Assembly: GCA_037176905.1 (NCBI GenBank)
Contig: JBBBWG010006125.1
Location: forward strand, 1 to 26,979
Direction of reading: 5' to 3'
Origin: Azolla pinnata
Lineage: Eukaryota; Streptophyta; Polypodiopsida; Salviniales; Salviniaceae
Length of the DNA stretch: 26,979 bases
The stretch's first letter is position 1. Every line of letters begins with the position of its first letter. Below, in pieces: positions 1 through 8,770 of the stretch. The notes under the pieces were generated by a model. The model saw nothing but the letters and a program-made list of their open reading frames with translations. It ran no database searches and was not told where the DNA came from. Made by a program: the position numbers and the translations under genes.

Positions 1-634
1 GGAATCCTCTGGTCGGAGGCCCCGGGGTCCTGCCTCGACGTTCACGCATCCTTGTCGTAATTTCGCGACAACGTGCATCTAAGGAACCGTATATTTTGCC
101 TATGCATGTTCAACAAGCCTTCTTTTACAAAAATCCTAATTAATCAGAGAGCTCATGGTGGCAAATTATTCATATTAACCCACGAGGAAGGCAAATATTC
201 GACTCAAGTACATAAACCCTAACCTCTTGCCATATTGGTAGTGATGATAATTCAGACACCCTAAGTTGTAGCATGACTGTGGTAAATGAGTCATTGGCCA
301 GCGTTAACGAAGAGATTTAAGACCAGGAGGACAAAGATTAAGATCTAATTGAAACAGAAAGCGTGGAATTTGGGGACACTTCAGAGTTTGAGGTGTTACA
401 ACTTACAACTAGTAATTCCTCTTTATGTTACCGAGGAAGAGCACCAAGAATTAAGGGAGGACATTGAAGATTTTAATATGTATATCGATATATACAATGG
501 AGATTCAACCTAAATTGACATTTGGAGGTGTAGGTGAGAGCAGTAGATAAAAAATGTAATAGACCCATATTTTAACTCCTATTTCCTAGATTCCTAAAGT
601 TTGTTGATATTCTACCATTATGGGGGGTGGGCAG
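1..634. other. Unrecognised AT-rich spacer
   Basis: No open frame of useful length and no protein motif is visible on either strand. The first 50 bases are GC-richer than the rest and could be the edge of another repeat that continues outside the window. I see nothing that supports a gene here. Confidence 0.5.
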
Positions 635-690
635 GAGAGTCTCATGGTGAACGTAAAAACGTTTAGGGTTCGATTCCCTTAAGACTCAAT
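635..690 (+). other. tRNA-like fold with Pol III B-box, possible SINE head
   Basis: The segment contains a perfect Pol III B-box (GGTTCGATTCC) inside a 4-bp stem, AGGG/CCCT, like a tRNA T-arm (665-679). Upstream is a 5-bp hairpin (AACGT/ACGTT around AAAA, 650-663). A 6-bp outer stem, GAGTCT (637-642) with AGACTC (682-687), closes both. There is no D-arm, no proper anticodon loop and the total length is about 55 nt, so it is not a normal tRNA. A tRNA-derived SINE head or a tRNA relic is the most economical reading. The A-box is not clear and I cannot define a 3' end. Confidence 0.3.
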
Positions 691-1127
691 CAAGGGGACG
701 ATCAGATGAACAATACAAATAAAATATGAATCCTAAAATAGTAAACAAAATTTAAATTATACAAAGATCTCGATTAATACCGGGCATGATCCCGTCTATG
801 CCGAAGACTTGAAATCTCTTTAATAATTGGTTTTATTTGTTATCATGTTCTAAACTCCCTTTGCAAGGCCTCAATGTCAAACTTCTTATGTGTCTCATCT
901 TGATCTCTAAAAATACACCATATAAGCATTTAGACATTGAAAACTCACGATGAAAATTTAAGCTTAACTTTAATTTAACGTACCTCCAAGGAGTCTCCAC
1001 ATTTGGTAAATATGACTCCACTAAGTTTTTCAACCTCCTCCTGAATAATGTCCCTCCTCCAGAGCGGTTCTCGTCAATCTCGCAACTAGTGTCGAGAGAC
1101 CCTACGCAAGTGATAATGAATCAGTCA
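691..1127. other. Unrecognised spacer beside copia remnant
   Basis: AT-rich sequence between the tRNA-like segment and the zinc-knuckle end of a copia gag. A 66-codon frame on the - strand (833-1033) does not resemble any copia domain I know, and its codons look random. It may be decayed retrotransposon sequence continuing downstream of gag, but I cannot show that. Confidence 0.4.
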
Positions 1128-1418
1128 GTTGTTTAACATGCCCATCCCCTTAGGTTTTACCCTTTCCCTTTTCTTTGTTCTTCAAGGCATAACAGTCTTT
1201 CTTTATATTCCCATCTTGTGGCAATACTTGCATTCCACAAGTCTCTTCCTAGTCTTACTTCTTTCTTCTCTTATCATGATTTCCATGACTATTTCTAGTT
1301 TGGCTTCTACCACATTGTTGGTTCTTGCCATAACCAGAATCTCAAGCATTATATGCCTCTCCAACTTGTGAGGAAACCATAGATTTCCTACGAATTTCTT
1401 CACCTAACAAAGCTCCAC
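1128..1418 (-). pseudogene. Ty1/copia gag, zinc-knuckle part (broken)
   Basis: Read on the - strand from about 1418, this encodes the Glu/Arg-rich linker that precedes the nucleocapsid zinc knuckle of copia gag (EEIRRKS near 1400). The knuckle itself follows, CKYCHKMG. A one-base frameshift near 1210 moves the rest (HIKKDC, then a Lys-rich tail) to another frame, and the linker has at least two stops. CCHC knuckles of this form bind the element's RNA during packaging. It is the 3' half of the gag whose 5' half lies at 1973-2500; the two are separated by about 0.55 kb of unrelated DNA. The + strand frame over the same bases (1129-1371) is only its shadow. The copy is not functional. Confidence 0.75.
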
Positions 1419-1972
1419 AAATATCGGTGTCATTCGTGCGGCGCCGGATCCTCGCGTGAGTTGGGTGATGACCATTGGGTCCCGGACGAGGAGAAGAAGA
1501 GAATGAAAGAGAGAAGAACAAGATAAATGGTAATGAGCTTATAGATAAATCCTCAAGAATCTCTCCGACAAGCTTTTGATGATTCCCGATGCTGATCTGA
1601 TGGTCTGATTGATGATGATCTAATTCCCATGATCAGTTGATGAATTGATGAACAAGGCTTGAACAAGCCTTGTTTTTATAGTTGTACAGATGTTATGTAT
1701 GCCTTCATGCATGCTAGTTGTGCATGCGTGCATACACACATGTCGTGCATGTGCTCATGCACACTAGTCGTGCATGCATGCTTTTCTTGTATTAAATGCA
1801 CATGAGCTTTGCTTCTATCATATGTGAATGCACTTGGTTTTACTAATAAGACATTAGTGGAGTGAAAATTTGAGAGTCTAATAACATGGAGGTATAGAGC
1901 GTATAGTACTAGTTTATTAATAAGTTATCTATCCTCATGTTTTTACTATTTGGAAGGGGTGTACCATGTATA
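1419..1972 (-). mobile_element. LTR-like insertion inside copia gag
   Basis: This 554-bp block splits one copia gag reading into two parts. The gag text stops at about 1973 and resumes at about 1418 without repeating. The flanks are CCACA (1414-1418) and CCACG (1973-1977), a plausible 5-bp target duplication with one change. Read on the - strand the block looks like an LTR. It has a TATA-like CTATAAAAAC near 1675, then a pyrimidine-rich leader with TTCTTCTCTC runs and a GC-rich end around 1435-1475. It also carries several TGCATG-rich stretches. The ends do not show clean TG...CA, so the assignment to a solo LTR is an inference. Confidence 0.4.
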
Positions 1973-2500
1973 CCACGACATTAGTAAACACCAATTTGCC
2001 TTTTGGTACACTATTACTAATAGTAGTGCAAAAGGTGTTCCATGACGCAAGCAACATGCATAGCAAAAATAAAGCTTTTAGCTCATCATCCATGGTCATT
2101 TTTCTTGGTTGCAACTGCGACCATAATGCATCAAACTGATTTAAATGAGATGCGACACTATTCGTATCCTCCATAGAAATGTCATATAGTTTTCTCATCA
2201 AATATACCTTGTTAGCTGTAGTTTCTTTCTCATAGGTATTCTAAAACATTTTCCAAAGTTCTTCGAAGTTTTTACTGTCTAAAACAATAAAGTAGACATT
2301 ATTTGCCAAGTGCAATCTTATAGATGGTCAAGGCTTCAAGTTCCTCCCAATCATCGCCATCCATATCATCTAGTTTCTTCGTTTTGCCAACTAGAAGCTT
2401 GGTTTGCCTTCATTGAACCAGTACATCATGCATCTGATTCATCAACAAAGAAAAGTTAGATCTATCAAATTTTTTGATCTTAATATGATCTTTTCCATGG
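1973..2500 (-). pseudogene. Ty1/copia gag, N-terminal part (broken)
   Basis: The - strand carries the typical start of plant copia gag. It has KKFDRSNFS near 2465 and MHDVLVQ near 2420, then KLLVGKTKKLDDMDGDDWEE. The core motif LYDISMED...SHLNQFDALWSQL and DDELKALFLLC (1935-2201 frame) follow, ending with FCTTISNSVPKGKLVFTNVV at about 1973. Gag forms the virus-like particle that packages retrotransposon RNA. Stops and frame changes occur at about 2410, 2330 and 2210, so it is a relic. It shares orientation with the PBS and LTR edge at 3157-3169 and continues, after the insertion, into the zinc knuckle at 1128-1418. Confidence 0.78.
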
Positions 2501-3156
2501 AAAGAGTAGTTCTTGCTAGAACTAATATGACCATCATAAAAACTACTAGCTACATCAGAAGCTTCTTAACTCCATGGGAGTAAATGAAAGTATCAAGCAA
2601 CAAAATACAATTGTGCAACAAACGCTAGTAACTGACTAGCTTATGGCAAATTGTTACAAACTTATACCAATATTGTGTGTAACATGCACTATTGAAAGCA
2701 TACAACTTCCAAAATATCAGTTTTAAACTGTCAAATACTGATACCACTCTTGCGTATTACACGCACCATTGAAAACATATAACTTCCAAGATATCAATGA
2801 TATTGACTGGCATACATCTCCCAAATCACAATTTGTAGGCATCTACTCTACTATACATTCAAACGGATCCCAAATCTCTCTTCCAAATGTGGCAGGGTCT
2901 CTCCCACTATAACTTATTTCAACGAGAAATATTTCATAGATGATGAATAAGCATGAGAGTTTAACCCCAAGGGAATACTTATAAATAATAGGCACTTTTC
3001 GTCATTGTTGAAGATGCTGAAGATACCAAACAATAGGTCAATGCTTCAGCCAAGCTTGATACTCCAACACTCACCACACGAATCTCCTATGTCACTAATA
3101 CAAGTCTCCAACGCTCGTTGCTACCAACTCCGAAGCTTCCTATACTTGTCTCCCAA
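2501..3156 (-). mobile_element. Leader of the minus-strand copia element
   Basis: The stretch between the gag start and the primer-binding site is untranslated copia leader. It holds two diverged copies of a segment ending in ATTGAAARCATAYAACTTCC (about 2688-2715 and 2771-2795). A second PBS-like TGGTATCAG lies on the - strand at 2738-2746, which suggests an internal duplication or a nested LTR edge. No gene is seen. Confidence 0.45.
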
Positions 3157-3167
3157 CTCTGATACCA
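3157..3167 (-). promoter_or_regulatory. Retrotransposon primer-binding site (initiator Met tRNA)
   Basis: On the - strand this reads TGGTATCAGAG, the classic complement of the 3' end of plant initiator methionine tRNA used by copia elements to prime minus-strand DNA. A single base separates it from CA at 3169-3170 (TG on the + strand), the expected inner edge of a 5' LTR. It fixes the orientation of the gag remnants at 1128-2500. Confidence 0.7.
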
Positions 3168-3168
3168 C

Positions 3169-3350
3169 TGATATATGGTGGTGGAGCAAAGAGACTTCAG
3201 TTCTGCTCTTGATCAAACACTAGGATAGCAAAGGAATAGAAAGGAGTGTTTCTCCGTAGGCAAGTAGTAGTGGAGTGTGCACAACAGAAAAGGGGCCAAG
3301 CAGCAGGATATAACAATGTTAAGGTATTGTAGTCACAACATATTTCACAC
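3169..3350 (-). mobile_element. 5' LTR remnant of minus-strand copia
   Basis: Sequence directly outside the primer-binding site, so it should be LTR. The inner edge (TGATATATGG on the + strand at 3169) is well placed. The outer edge cannot be located, because no matching partner LTR is in the window and a TG microsatellite follows. The end coordinate is nominal. Confidence 0.4.
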
Positions 3351-3358
3351 TATAGTTT

Positions 3359-3364
3359 GTGTGT

Positions 3365-3396
<32 letters not shown>
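3359..3396. repeat. (TG)n microsatellite
   Basis: Nearly pure alternating GT with one interruption, TACG, close to its left end. It lies between remnants of two copia elements in opposite orientation. Confidence 0.9.
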
Positions 3397-3399
<3 letters not shown>

Positions 3400-3948
3400 G
3401 GGCACAAAAGTTAATTGACACCCAAAAGCCAAGCTTTACCTTAGGTGTGAAATGCTCCTATCATTTTGAAAGGAACAAACTCTAGAAATTAGAGAGAAAG
3501 GTTTAGGCTTCCATTGTGAAGGGTGAGGCACACACTGCTATAGACACTCTTCTCTTGACATTTCTTCACTCACCCTTCTTGGGGACTCTCTTTGGAGGAG
3601 GTAACTTTACTTTTACTCCTCATGTTCTGTCAAAGAGGCGGCACCGCAATCCTCAACACCACTTGTAATTTGTGAGTTCCTTTCTTTTATGTTCATGCTT
3701 TGTGTTATTTATGTTAGAGTATTTGTGAGTATACTCTAACTTTCATTCTTATATTATTCTTTCTTTTATAGTAGAAGAGTTTTAAACTACATCCCATAAG
3801 TTTTCCTCTCTCTTTGAGGGTTTTTCACATTAAAAAACTTGGTATGTTTTCTTTGTGTCATTTTACTCTACCAACATCTACTCTTACCTCCTCAATCTTG
3901 GAATCAATCTTTCTTTTCTTTTTTTCCTCTCTCCCTCATTTCTCAACA
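3397..3948 (+). mobile_element. Probable 5' LTR or leader of plus-strand copia
   Basis: AT- and pyrimidine-rich, no coding potential. It ends TCTCAACA at 3941-3948, and a degenerate primer-binding site (TAATATTAGAG, 3951-3961) follows two bases later. The gag start codon is at 3966. That order (LTR end, PBS, gag) is the basis for the call. The sequence does not obviously match the 3' LTR at 4560, so one of the two is truncated, recombined or wrongly assigned. Confidence 0.4.
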
Positions 3949-3965
3949 AGTAATATTAGAGACAA

Positions 3966-4550
3966 ATGGAGGCAAACCTAAGTAGAATGGTTTGTCTAGA
4001 TTGCACAAATTACCATGAATGGAAAGGGAAGATAAAAGATTTGTTTTATGTTGAAATTTTGTATTTATCCGATTACATTTATACATAGTAATTTAAATGA
4101 AGAGATCTACATGGAGCAACCACCCAGCTACCTCTCTAAAGACCAATATCCCAACTATGTTTGTAAATTAGTCAAATCACGATATGGTCTAAAACAATCC
4201 CCCTGTCAATGTTATAAATGTTTTACTATTTGTATATTATAAAACCTTGGTTATACCCGCTTTCAATCCAACTCTAATGTATATAGCTGAAATGGACCAA
4301 ATATCATTTTAATCCTAGCTATCTATGTAGACAACGTCTTAGTCCTATCTAACTTCGAAAATACACTAACCAAAGCCAAGAGTAAACTCCAGCGAACTAT
4401 TAGTTATGAAGGCAGAATTGAGATTACTCATATCTGTAGCACTAATAAACAATGAGCGGATTTTCTAACAAAGTCAATTCAAAAGTCCAAACATGATGAG
4501 AGTTATAACGAAATATGAGTAAAGTATACTTAGTTAATATTATCTAATTT
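3966..4550 (+). pseudogene. Ty1/copia gag start joined to late pol (internally deleted)
   Basis: The first 30 codons are a standard copia gag start (MEANLSRMVCLD, NYHEWKGK at 3966-4050). From about 4077 the text jumps to reverse transcriptase: [14 protein letters not shown], then [15 protein letters not shown]. The ILILAIYVDN.L region follows near 4310-4345. It ends with a remnant of the RNase H tail, ADFLTKS, near 4460. The rest of gag, protease, integrase and early RT are missing, so about 4 kb of a normal element has been deleted. Stops are frequent. The polypurine tract follows directly. The element cannot encode its own proteins. Confidence 0.72.
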
Positions 4551-4557
4551 AAGGGGG
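4551..4557 (+). promoter_or_regulatory. Polypurine tract of plus-strand copia
   Basis: AAGGGGG directly after the decayed pol fragment and two bases before TGTTAATA, the likely start of the 3' LTR. It is the plus-strand DNA priming site in LTR elements. The position and orientation agree with the gag/pol remnant just upstream. Confidence 0.6.
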
Positions 4558-4559
4558 TG

Positions 4560-4800
4560 TGTTAATATAATAAGTTACATAATATTGAATAATAATTGTA
4601 TGAGTTACCTATTATAGTAAATATAATGTTTTACATAAGTTGCATATAATAGTGAATATGGTCCAATAATAATGAATATAATCTACTACCGTTACAATAT
4701 ACTATATTGAGACTTCAGTTACGAATAGATACCCTTATATATGTATGTGTCCATCCTTGTAATAGACGATCCCTTTTGAGCCTTAATCAAAATCCTTAGT
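4560..4800 (+). mobile_element. 3' LTR of plus-strand copia
   Basis: Starts TGTTAATATAATAAG, a familiar beginning for plant copia LTRs, right after the polypurine tract. It is very AT-rich with several short repeats of ATAATAGTGAATATRRT. The right edge is not certain. The text changes to the TATG-rich minisatellite by about 4850, so the end given is approximate. Confidence 0.5.
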
Positions 4801-4849
4801 TTTCACCTCCCAACTCTTTAAGTATGCACAGTCTTTTTGTACATATATT

Positions 4850-5390
4850 TGTATGTTTCAATGCAATGCTTGCATACTTGTATTTTTGTATTGCATTGAA
4901 TGTATGCTTGTATCCATGTTTGTATGCATGTATGCACTTTCTATTTGTATAGTGCATGTATGCATGCTTGTAATTATGTAGTATATGCAGTACGGGAAAT
5001 GCATGTATGTTTGTATGTATGCATGTGCTGCCTGCTTGTACATTGCATATATGCATGTTTGTACTTATGCAGTATATGCACTACGGGAAATGCATGTATG
5101 TTTGTATTTATGTATGCACTGTCTGCTGGTATATCGCATGTATGCATGTTTGTAATTATGTAGTATATGCACTACAGAAAATGTATGCATGTTTGTTTGT
5201 ATGCATGTTTGTAGTTATGTAGTATATGCACTACAGAAAATATATGTATGTTTGTATGTATGTATGTATGCACTATCTGCTTGTATATTGTTGTTTGTAA
5301 TTATGTAGTATATGCACTACGGGAATTGTATGTATGTTTGTATGTATATATTGATTATTGCTTGCACGTATGCACACGTACATTTGTCTG
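4850..5390 (+). repeat. TATG-rich minisatellite with 91-bp higher-order unit
   Basis: Low-complexity TGTATG/TGCATG sequence is organised into longer units, each beginning TGTAATTATGTAGTATATGC. Units start at 4969 (91 bp), 5060 (91 bp), 5151 (59 bp, internal deletion), 5210 (86 bp) and 5296 (partial). Each contains TAGTATATGCACTACRG, so they come from one ancestral unit. Several open frames on both strands (for example 4900-5163 and 4796-5056) are Cys/Tyr/His-rich by-products of the repeat and are not genes. Confidence 0.85.
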
Positions 5391-6100
5391 TAAGGATGGA
5401 AGCACGTATATATTATGCATCTGGATGGAGAGCCTGAATCCTTGTATCTGTGTAATAGAGCATTCATTTTATACGCAAGTTTGTTTGAATCTATTGTGCA
5501 TTCTACCGTATGTCTTTGTCCTACCTAGTGTGAACAAAGTTTAAATTAGTGGTGGATAGTGACCATTCCAGAAGTAAAGCCTCTTATTTTCCAAACTTGT
5601 ATAAATAACAGACATGTTTGAAAAGGTTAAAAGATAAGACATTTGTTCTACCTTGGATCCTCGGATACACAAGTGTAGATAATAATCGTGCGCATAACAA
5701 GCTTTTGGATCATATGGATTTCACCTGTACTCTTCAATCGATTCATTAGTCCACGTGTTTACGAGCATGTGGTTAGCGAATTCACAGGGACCCATTCATA
5801 TGCATGCATATATACATACATACATATATACATGCAGATATACACACATGCATAGTCAATCTTGTATTTGTTGATGCTCATGTGGTAACGGTCATGTATT
5901 TCCTCGAGGGACAGATCATCCACTAGCCAATATGTAAGACCTCCTTCTCATAATCATGGTTTTTGTGACACCTCTCGCTACGATCGAGTCGCCCGAGAAG
6001 CAGCATCTTCTTCGTCGATTCAATCTTGAAGGGGGTTTCTCGAGTTTCGAAAACCGTGGACTATGTATAGAGAACACAGCCACGGAACGTGTGCTGATAT
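5391..6100. other. Unrecognised spacer with CATA-rich patch
   Basis: No protein motif is seen. A short ATGCATATATACATACATAC-type patch lies at 5798-5856 and resembles the minisatellite vocabulary upstream. A GC-richer part begins near 5970. Confidence 0.5.
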
Positions 6101-6560
6101 CGGCCGGTGTTGATCCACACTAGATTACCTCAAGATGCCGGCGATAAGATTGCCGCAAGCTCCTCCTCCTGGTCTCCTTCTGGAGCTCAAAGTCCCTTGG
6201 GAGCTTTCAAGAAGAGTTTTTCTGTCCTCAGAGCCAGATTTGTAGGCTTCTTTCTGGGGCCCTTCTCAGCTGGAAATTGTTGGCCTTCAGACTCTTCCTA
6301 CATTTACAAGTGAAAGTGCTACCGATCTCCTCGCAAGCGAATGACCGCCACTAAGGTAAAAGCTTCTTGTGGCATCAGAGGGCCTTGGAGTGTTCCCTGT
6401 TCGTAACATATTGGTCGAAAGAAAGAAGGGTATTATGTTTTTAACGTCTGTTTATGCCAATGCAGCTTGTGAGACAAAGCCTGCAATAATGTTTGTGTAT
6501 CCACTCATCTACAAGAGTATGATCTCTAATATATTTGAAACAGGAAGATGGATGCGATAA
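6101..6560 (+). other. GC-richer block with two short unidentified frames
   Basis: Two short + strand frames occur here. The one at 6107-6313 (68 codons) has a Ser/Pro stretch and a hydrophobic middle (FVGFFLGPF). The one at 6369-6560 (63 codons) contains AACETKPAIMFVYPL. I recognise neither. The local base composition differs from the AT-rich flanks, which could mean a decayed exon or a captured gene fragment. No splice-linked continuation was found. I do not call a gene. Confidence 0.25.
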
Positions 6561-6903
6561 TGCCTGGCTAGAGTCTGATCGGCTTCTATAAGCTAATTAT
6601 AGCCCCCTAAAGCTAATTATTCTGGAGAGAAAGTTGTTTTGGAAGGGATCCGAACCTTCAAAATTATCGTGGCATTCCCTGCTGAAGGATAAAACGCGTT
6701 TTAAGCAGACTCCGAGAGAAATTCCAGAGCAGGAGCTTGAGTCATAGTAGAAAAAAAAAACGAAAATAAAAGAGATTTCTTATTATTAGTATTATTGTCG
6801 GAATAACCTTCATCTTAATCTTTATATTTGATATTAATATTCTCATTGTTATTATATGTTATTTATTTATTTTGCGGAGAAATCCAAGCATGAGCAAAAA
6901 CCG
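6561..6903. other. AT-rich spacer before the MITE
   Basis: AT-rich sequence with ATT/TTA runs near 6780-6870 and no coding signal. It leads into the A-rich target site of the transposon at 6913. Confidence 0.5.
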
Positions 6904-6912
6904 AAAGAAAAA
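6904..6912 (+). repeat. 9-bp target site duplication, left
   Basis: AAAGAAAAA directly outside the GGGAAAATTAC end of the MITE. It is repeated exactly at 7342-7350, outside the other end. A 9-bp duplication is the hallmark of Mutator-like transposition. The site is A-rich, so chance similarity is a caveat, but it abuts both termini exactly. Confidence 0.72.
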
Positions 6913-7341
6913 GGGAAAATTACCCAAAAACGCCTAACAAAATTATAGATTACATTTTAACGCCTACCAAAACTGAAAATTACAAATTGAAGCCTACTTT
7001 TAAAAAATTAACACGTAATTGATTGATTAATGCCAAATCCGTTAATTTGTGAGCTCAATTAACATCGAATGAACTGATTGCTTGACGCTCGATGACTTGA
7101 TTAACACCAAATCAATGCGTCGGTTCATTCATTAGATTCTAAAATTACTAACCCTTTGTTAAGCGGATATTAGACGGGAATCGATCAAGATCAGCTGGTG
7201 GGAAGCGATTAGGAACAAAATCATACTAGCAGAATCAATTGGGTGTTAATTGTAGTGGAAAGCTAAGGTTAGGCGTTAAATTTGTAGTTTCAAGCTGTAA
7301 TTTATGATTTTATTAGGCGTTGTTTTTTTGTAATTTCTCCC
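6913..7341 (+). mobile_element. Mutator-like MITE, copy 1 (429 bp)
   Basis: The left end reads GGGAAAATTACCCAAAAACG. The reverse complement of the right end reads GGGAGAAATTACAAAAAAAC. Both arms then share AACGCCTAA.AAAAT.AT..ATTACA and a further AACGCCTA, so the terminal inverted repeats reach about 75 bp. Within each arm an AACGCCT motif recurs about every 31 bp. The element is AT-rich with no coding capacity, and its flanks are a perfect 9-bp duplication. Long TIRs plus a 9-bp duplication point to a non-autonomous MULE. A homologous copy in opposite orientation lies at 8771-9180. Confidence 0.75.
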
Positions 7342-7350
7342 AAAGAAAAA
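7342..7350 (+). repeat. 9-bp target site duplication, right
   Basis: AAAGAAAAA, identical to 6904-6912, directly after the CTCCC end of the MITE. Confidence 0.72.
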
Positions 7351-7590
7351 ACCGGAAAACAAATAAATAAAAAAAAAGAAAAAAAAAGAGGGAGTCTTTG
7401 CTTCCCGCGCAAAAGAAGTCCGAAATAAAACGCAAACGCAAACGCAAACGCAAAAGATAACCAAAAAAGGCGCAAATATTTATGATTGATAATATTATTA
7501 TTATTAAATTTGTTATTATAAACGGACGATAATAAATTTAATATTAATGATCAATTTAAAGAAAAAACTGGGCTCTGCAGAATGCGCCGG
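7351..7590. other. A-rich spacer with (CGCAAA)4
   Basis: Purine-rich at first, then four tandem CGCAAA hexamers at 7431-7454, then an ATTATT-rich stretch. No gene is seen. Frames here are low-complexity (Phe/Cys runs on the - strand). Confidence 0.6.
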
Positions 7591-7668
7591 TGCTGACGTG
7601 GCGGACGTCCACGTCAGCAGCGCGTGTCCACGTGGCAGGCACGTGTCCACGTGGCAGGGCACGTCACG
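7591..7668. promoter_or_regulatory. ACGT-core (G-box/C-box) cluster 1
   Basis: Seven ACGT cores in under 80 bp: TGACGTGG, GGACGTCC, CCACGTCA, CCACGTGG twice, GCACGTGT and GCACGTCA. The first part is an 11-bp perfect inverted repeat, TGCTGACGTGG (7591-7601) and CCACGTCAGCA (7609-7619), with a 7-base loop. The second part repeats a 17-bp unit containing CCACGTGGCAGG twice. ACGT cores are binding sites for plant bZIP and bHLH factors. This cluster lies 2.6 kb upstream of the AIR9 start, between two MITE copies, so it may be part of a repeat rather than a working enhancer. Confidence 0.55.
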
Positions 7669-7769
7669 CAGATCGAGACGAAACCAATAAAAATTAGAAA
7701 TGTCACCAAATTTAGCCCAAAATTCAATCCTAAGTGCGCTAACTACATTCTTAATCGCTTGATTAGTTG

Positions 7770-8690
7770 AAGACAACATTTACGGATTAGCGCTTTGTTT
7801 TTGTAATTACCGTTTGATGCTGCCAAAAAACCTTTTGAAGATTGGATTACCCGTTCACGCCTGGTGTCGATCGGTCAGACCAGAAAAACGATCCGATCGT
7901 AATCAGCTGATTTAGACTAGAATCGATGGTAAAATAAAGAAATAGTAGCAGGGATTAGAAAATAAAAGTGCCTGGTTAGTTTGATTTTCTCACAATTTCC
8001 CCGAGTTTCAAACAATAATTAGAAGAATTCAAACCGTGATTAGGGATGGTTAGCAATTTGGCAAAGCTGATTGATAGAGGCAAATTTTGGATTAACGCTC
8101 TTTTTGTAATTATAGTCTGATCCCCGCAATTTTTTTAAATCACCCTTTGTCACTTACTATCAGTTAGTAATCGTGATCTTCGATGAGCAGTCAAACAATA
8201 GAATCGGCAGCAGCATCGGTAAAATGGATTTGAACATAGAATTGCTTGTTTAGTTTTGCTCTCTGACAATTTCTTGCGTTTCAAACGATAATTGGGAGGG
8301 TATTCAAACAACAATTAAGGAATGAAGTTTTAGCAATATTGATCAATTCAGGAGAGTTTCGGATTAACAAATTTTTTCAAAACGATGGTTTGATGCTCAC
8401 ACAGTTTGTAAAACATTACCCATTAGCATCAATTATCAATTACTCGCGCAAGAAAACTAATATAACCATATAATCATTTGATCAGTAATCAAACAACATA
8501 ATCGGCATGAACGTCAACAAAAACAAAAGAAAAAAGAAGTAAAAGAAATCAAATAATGAAATTGCATGGTTACTTTGGTTCTCCTTCAGTTTGAAAAATG
8601 ATGATTAGGAGGGAATCAAAGCAGTGATCGGGACAATTAGGAGAAAATTAGCATAATTGATTTGGGTTATAGTAACATCCTATACATTTT
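7770..8690 (+). repeat. Diverged tandem repeats, about 270-320 bp units
   Basis: Three anchors recur in order. The first is GGATTARCGCTTTTTGTAATTA at about 7784 and 8087, degenerate at about 8360. The second is GTTTGATGCTSMCA, near 7813 and 8392, degenerate near 8115. The third is CTC.GACAATTTC...GTTTCAAACRATAATT.G at about 7990 and 8266, degenerate at about 8581. The copies are heavily diverged, with indels. The block fills most of the space between the two facing MITEs. No coding frame is shared between copies. Confidence 0.55.
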
Positions 8691-8770
8691 TGGATCCGAA
8701 TAATTTAGCGAGAAAGAATGGCAAATGAATAAATGAACAAACAGATGATTTTATTCCAAAAATAGATCAA

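Noticed and set aside
1129..1371. 80-aa hydrophobic frame on the + strand
   Set aside because: It is the antisense of the copia zinc-knuckle region.
4969..5370. Regular repeat-spacer look, CRISPR-like
   Set aside because: The units are directly tandem without unique spacers, in a plant nuclear context.
4796..5544. Cys/Tyr/His-rich small proteins from the minisatellite
   Set aside because: The frames follow the TATG repeat and occur on both strands, so they reflect repeat composition.
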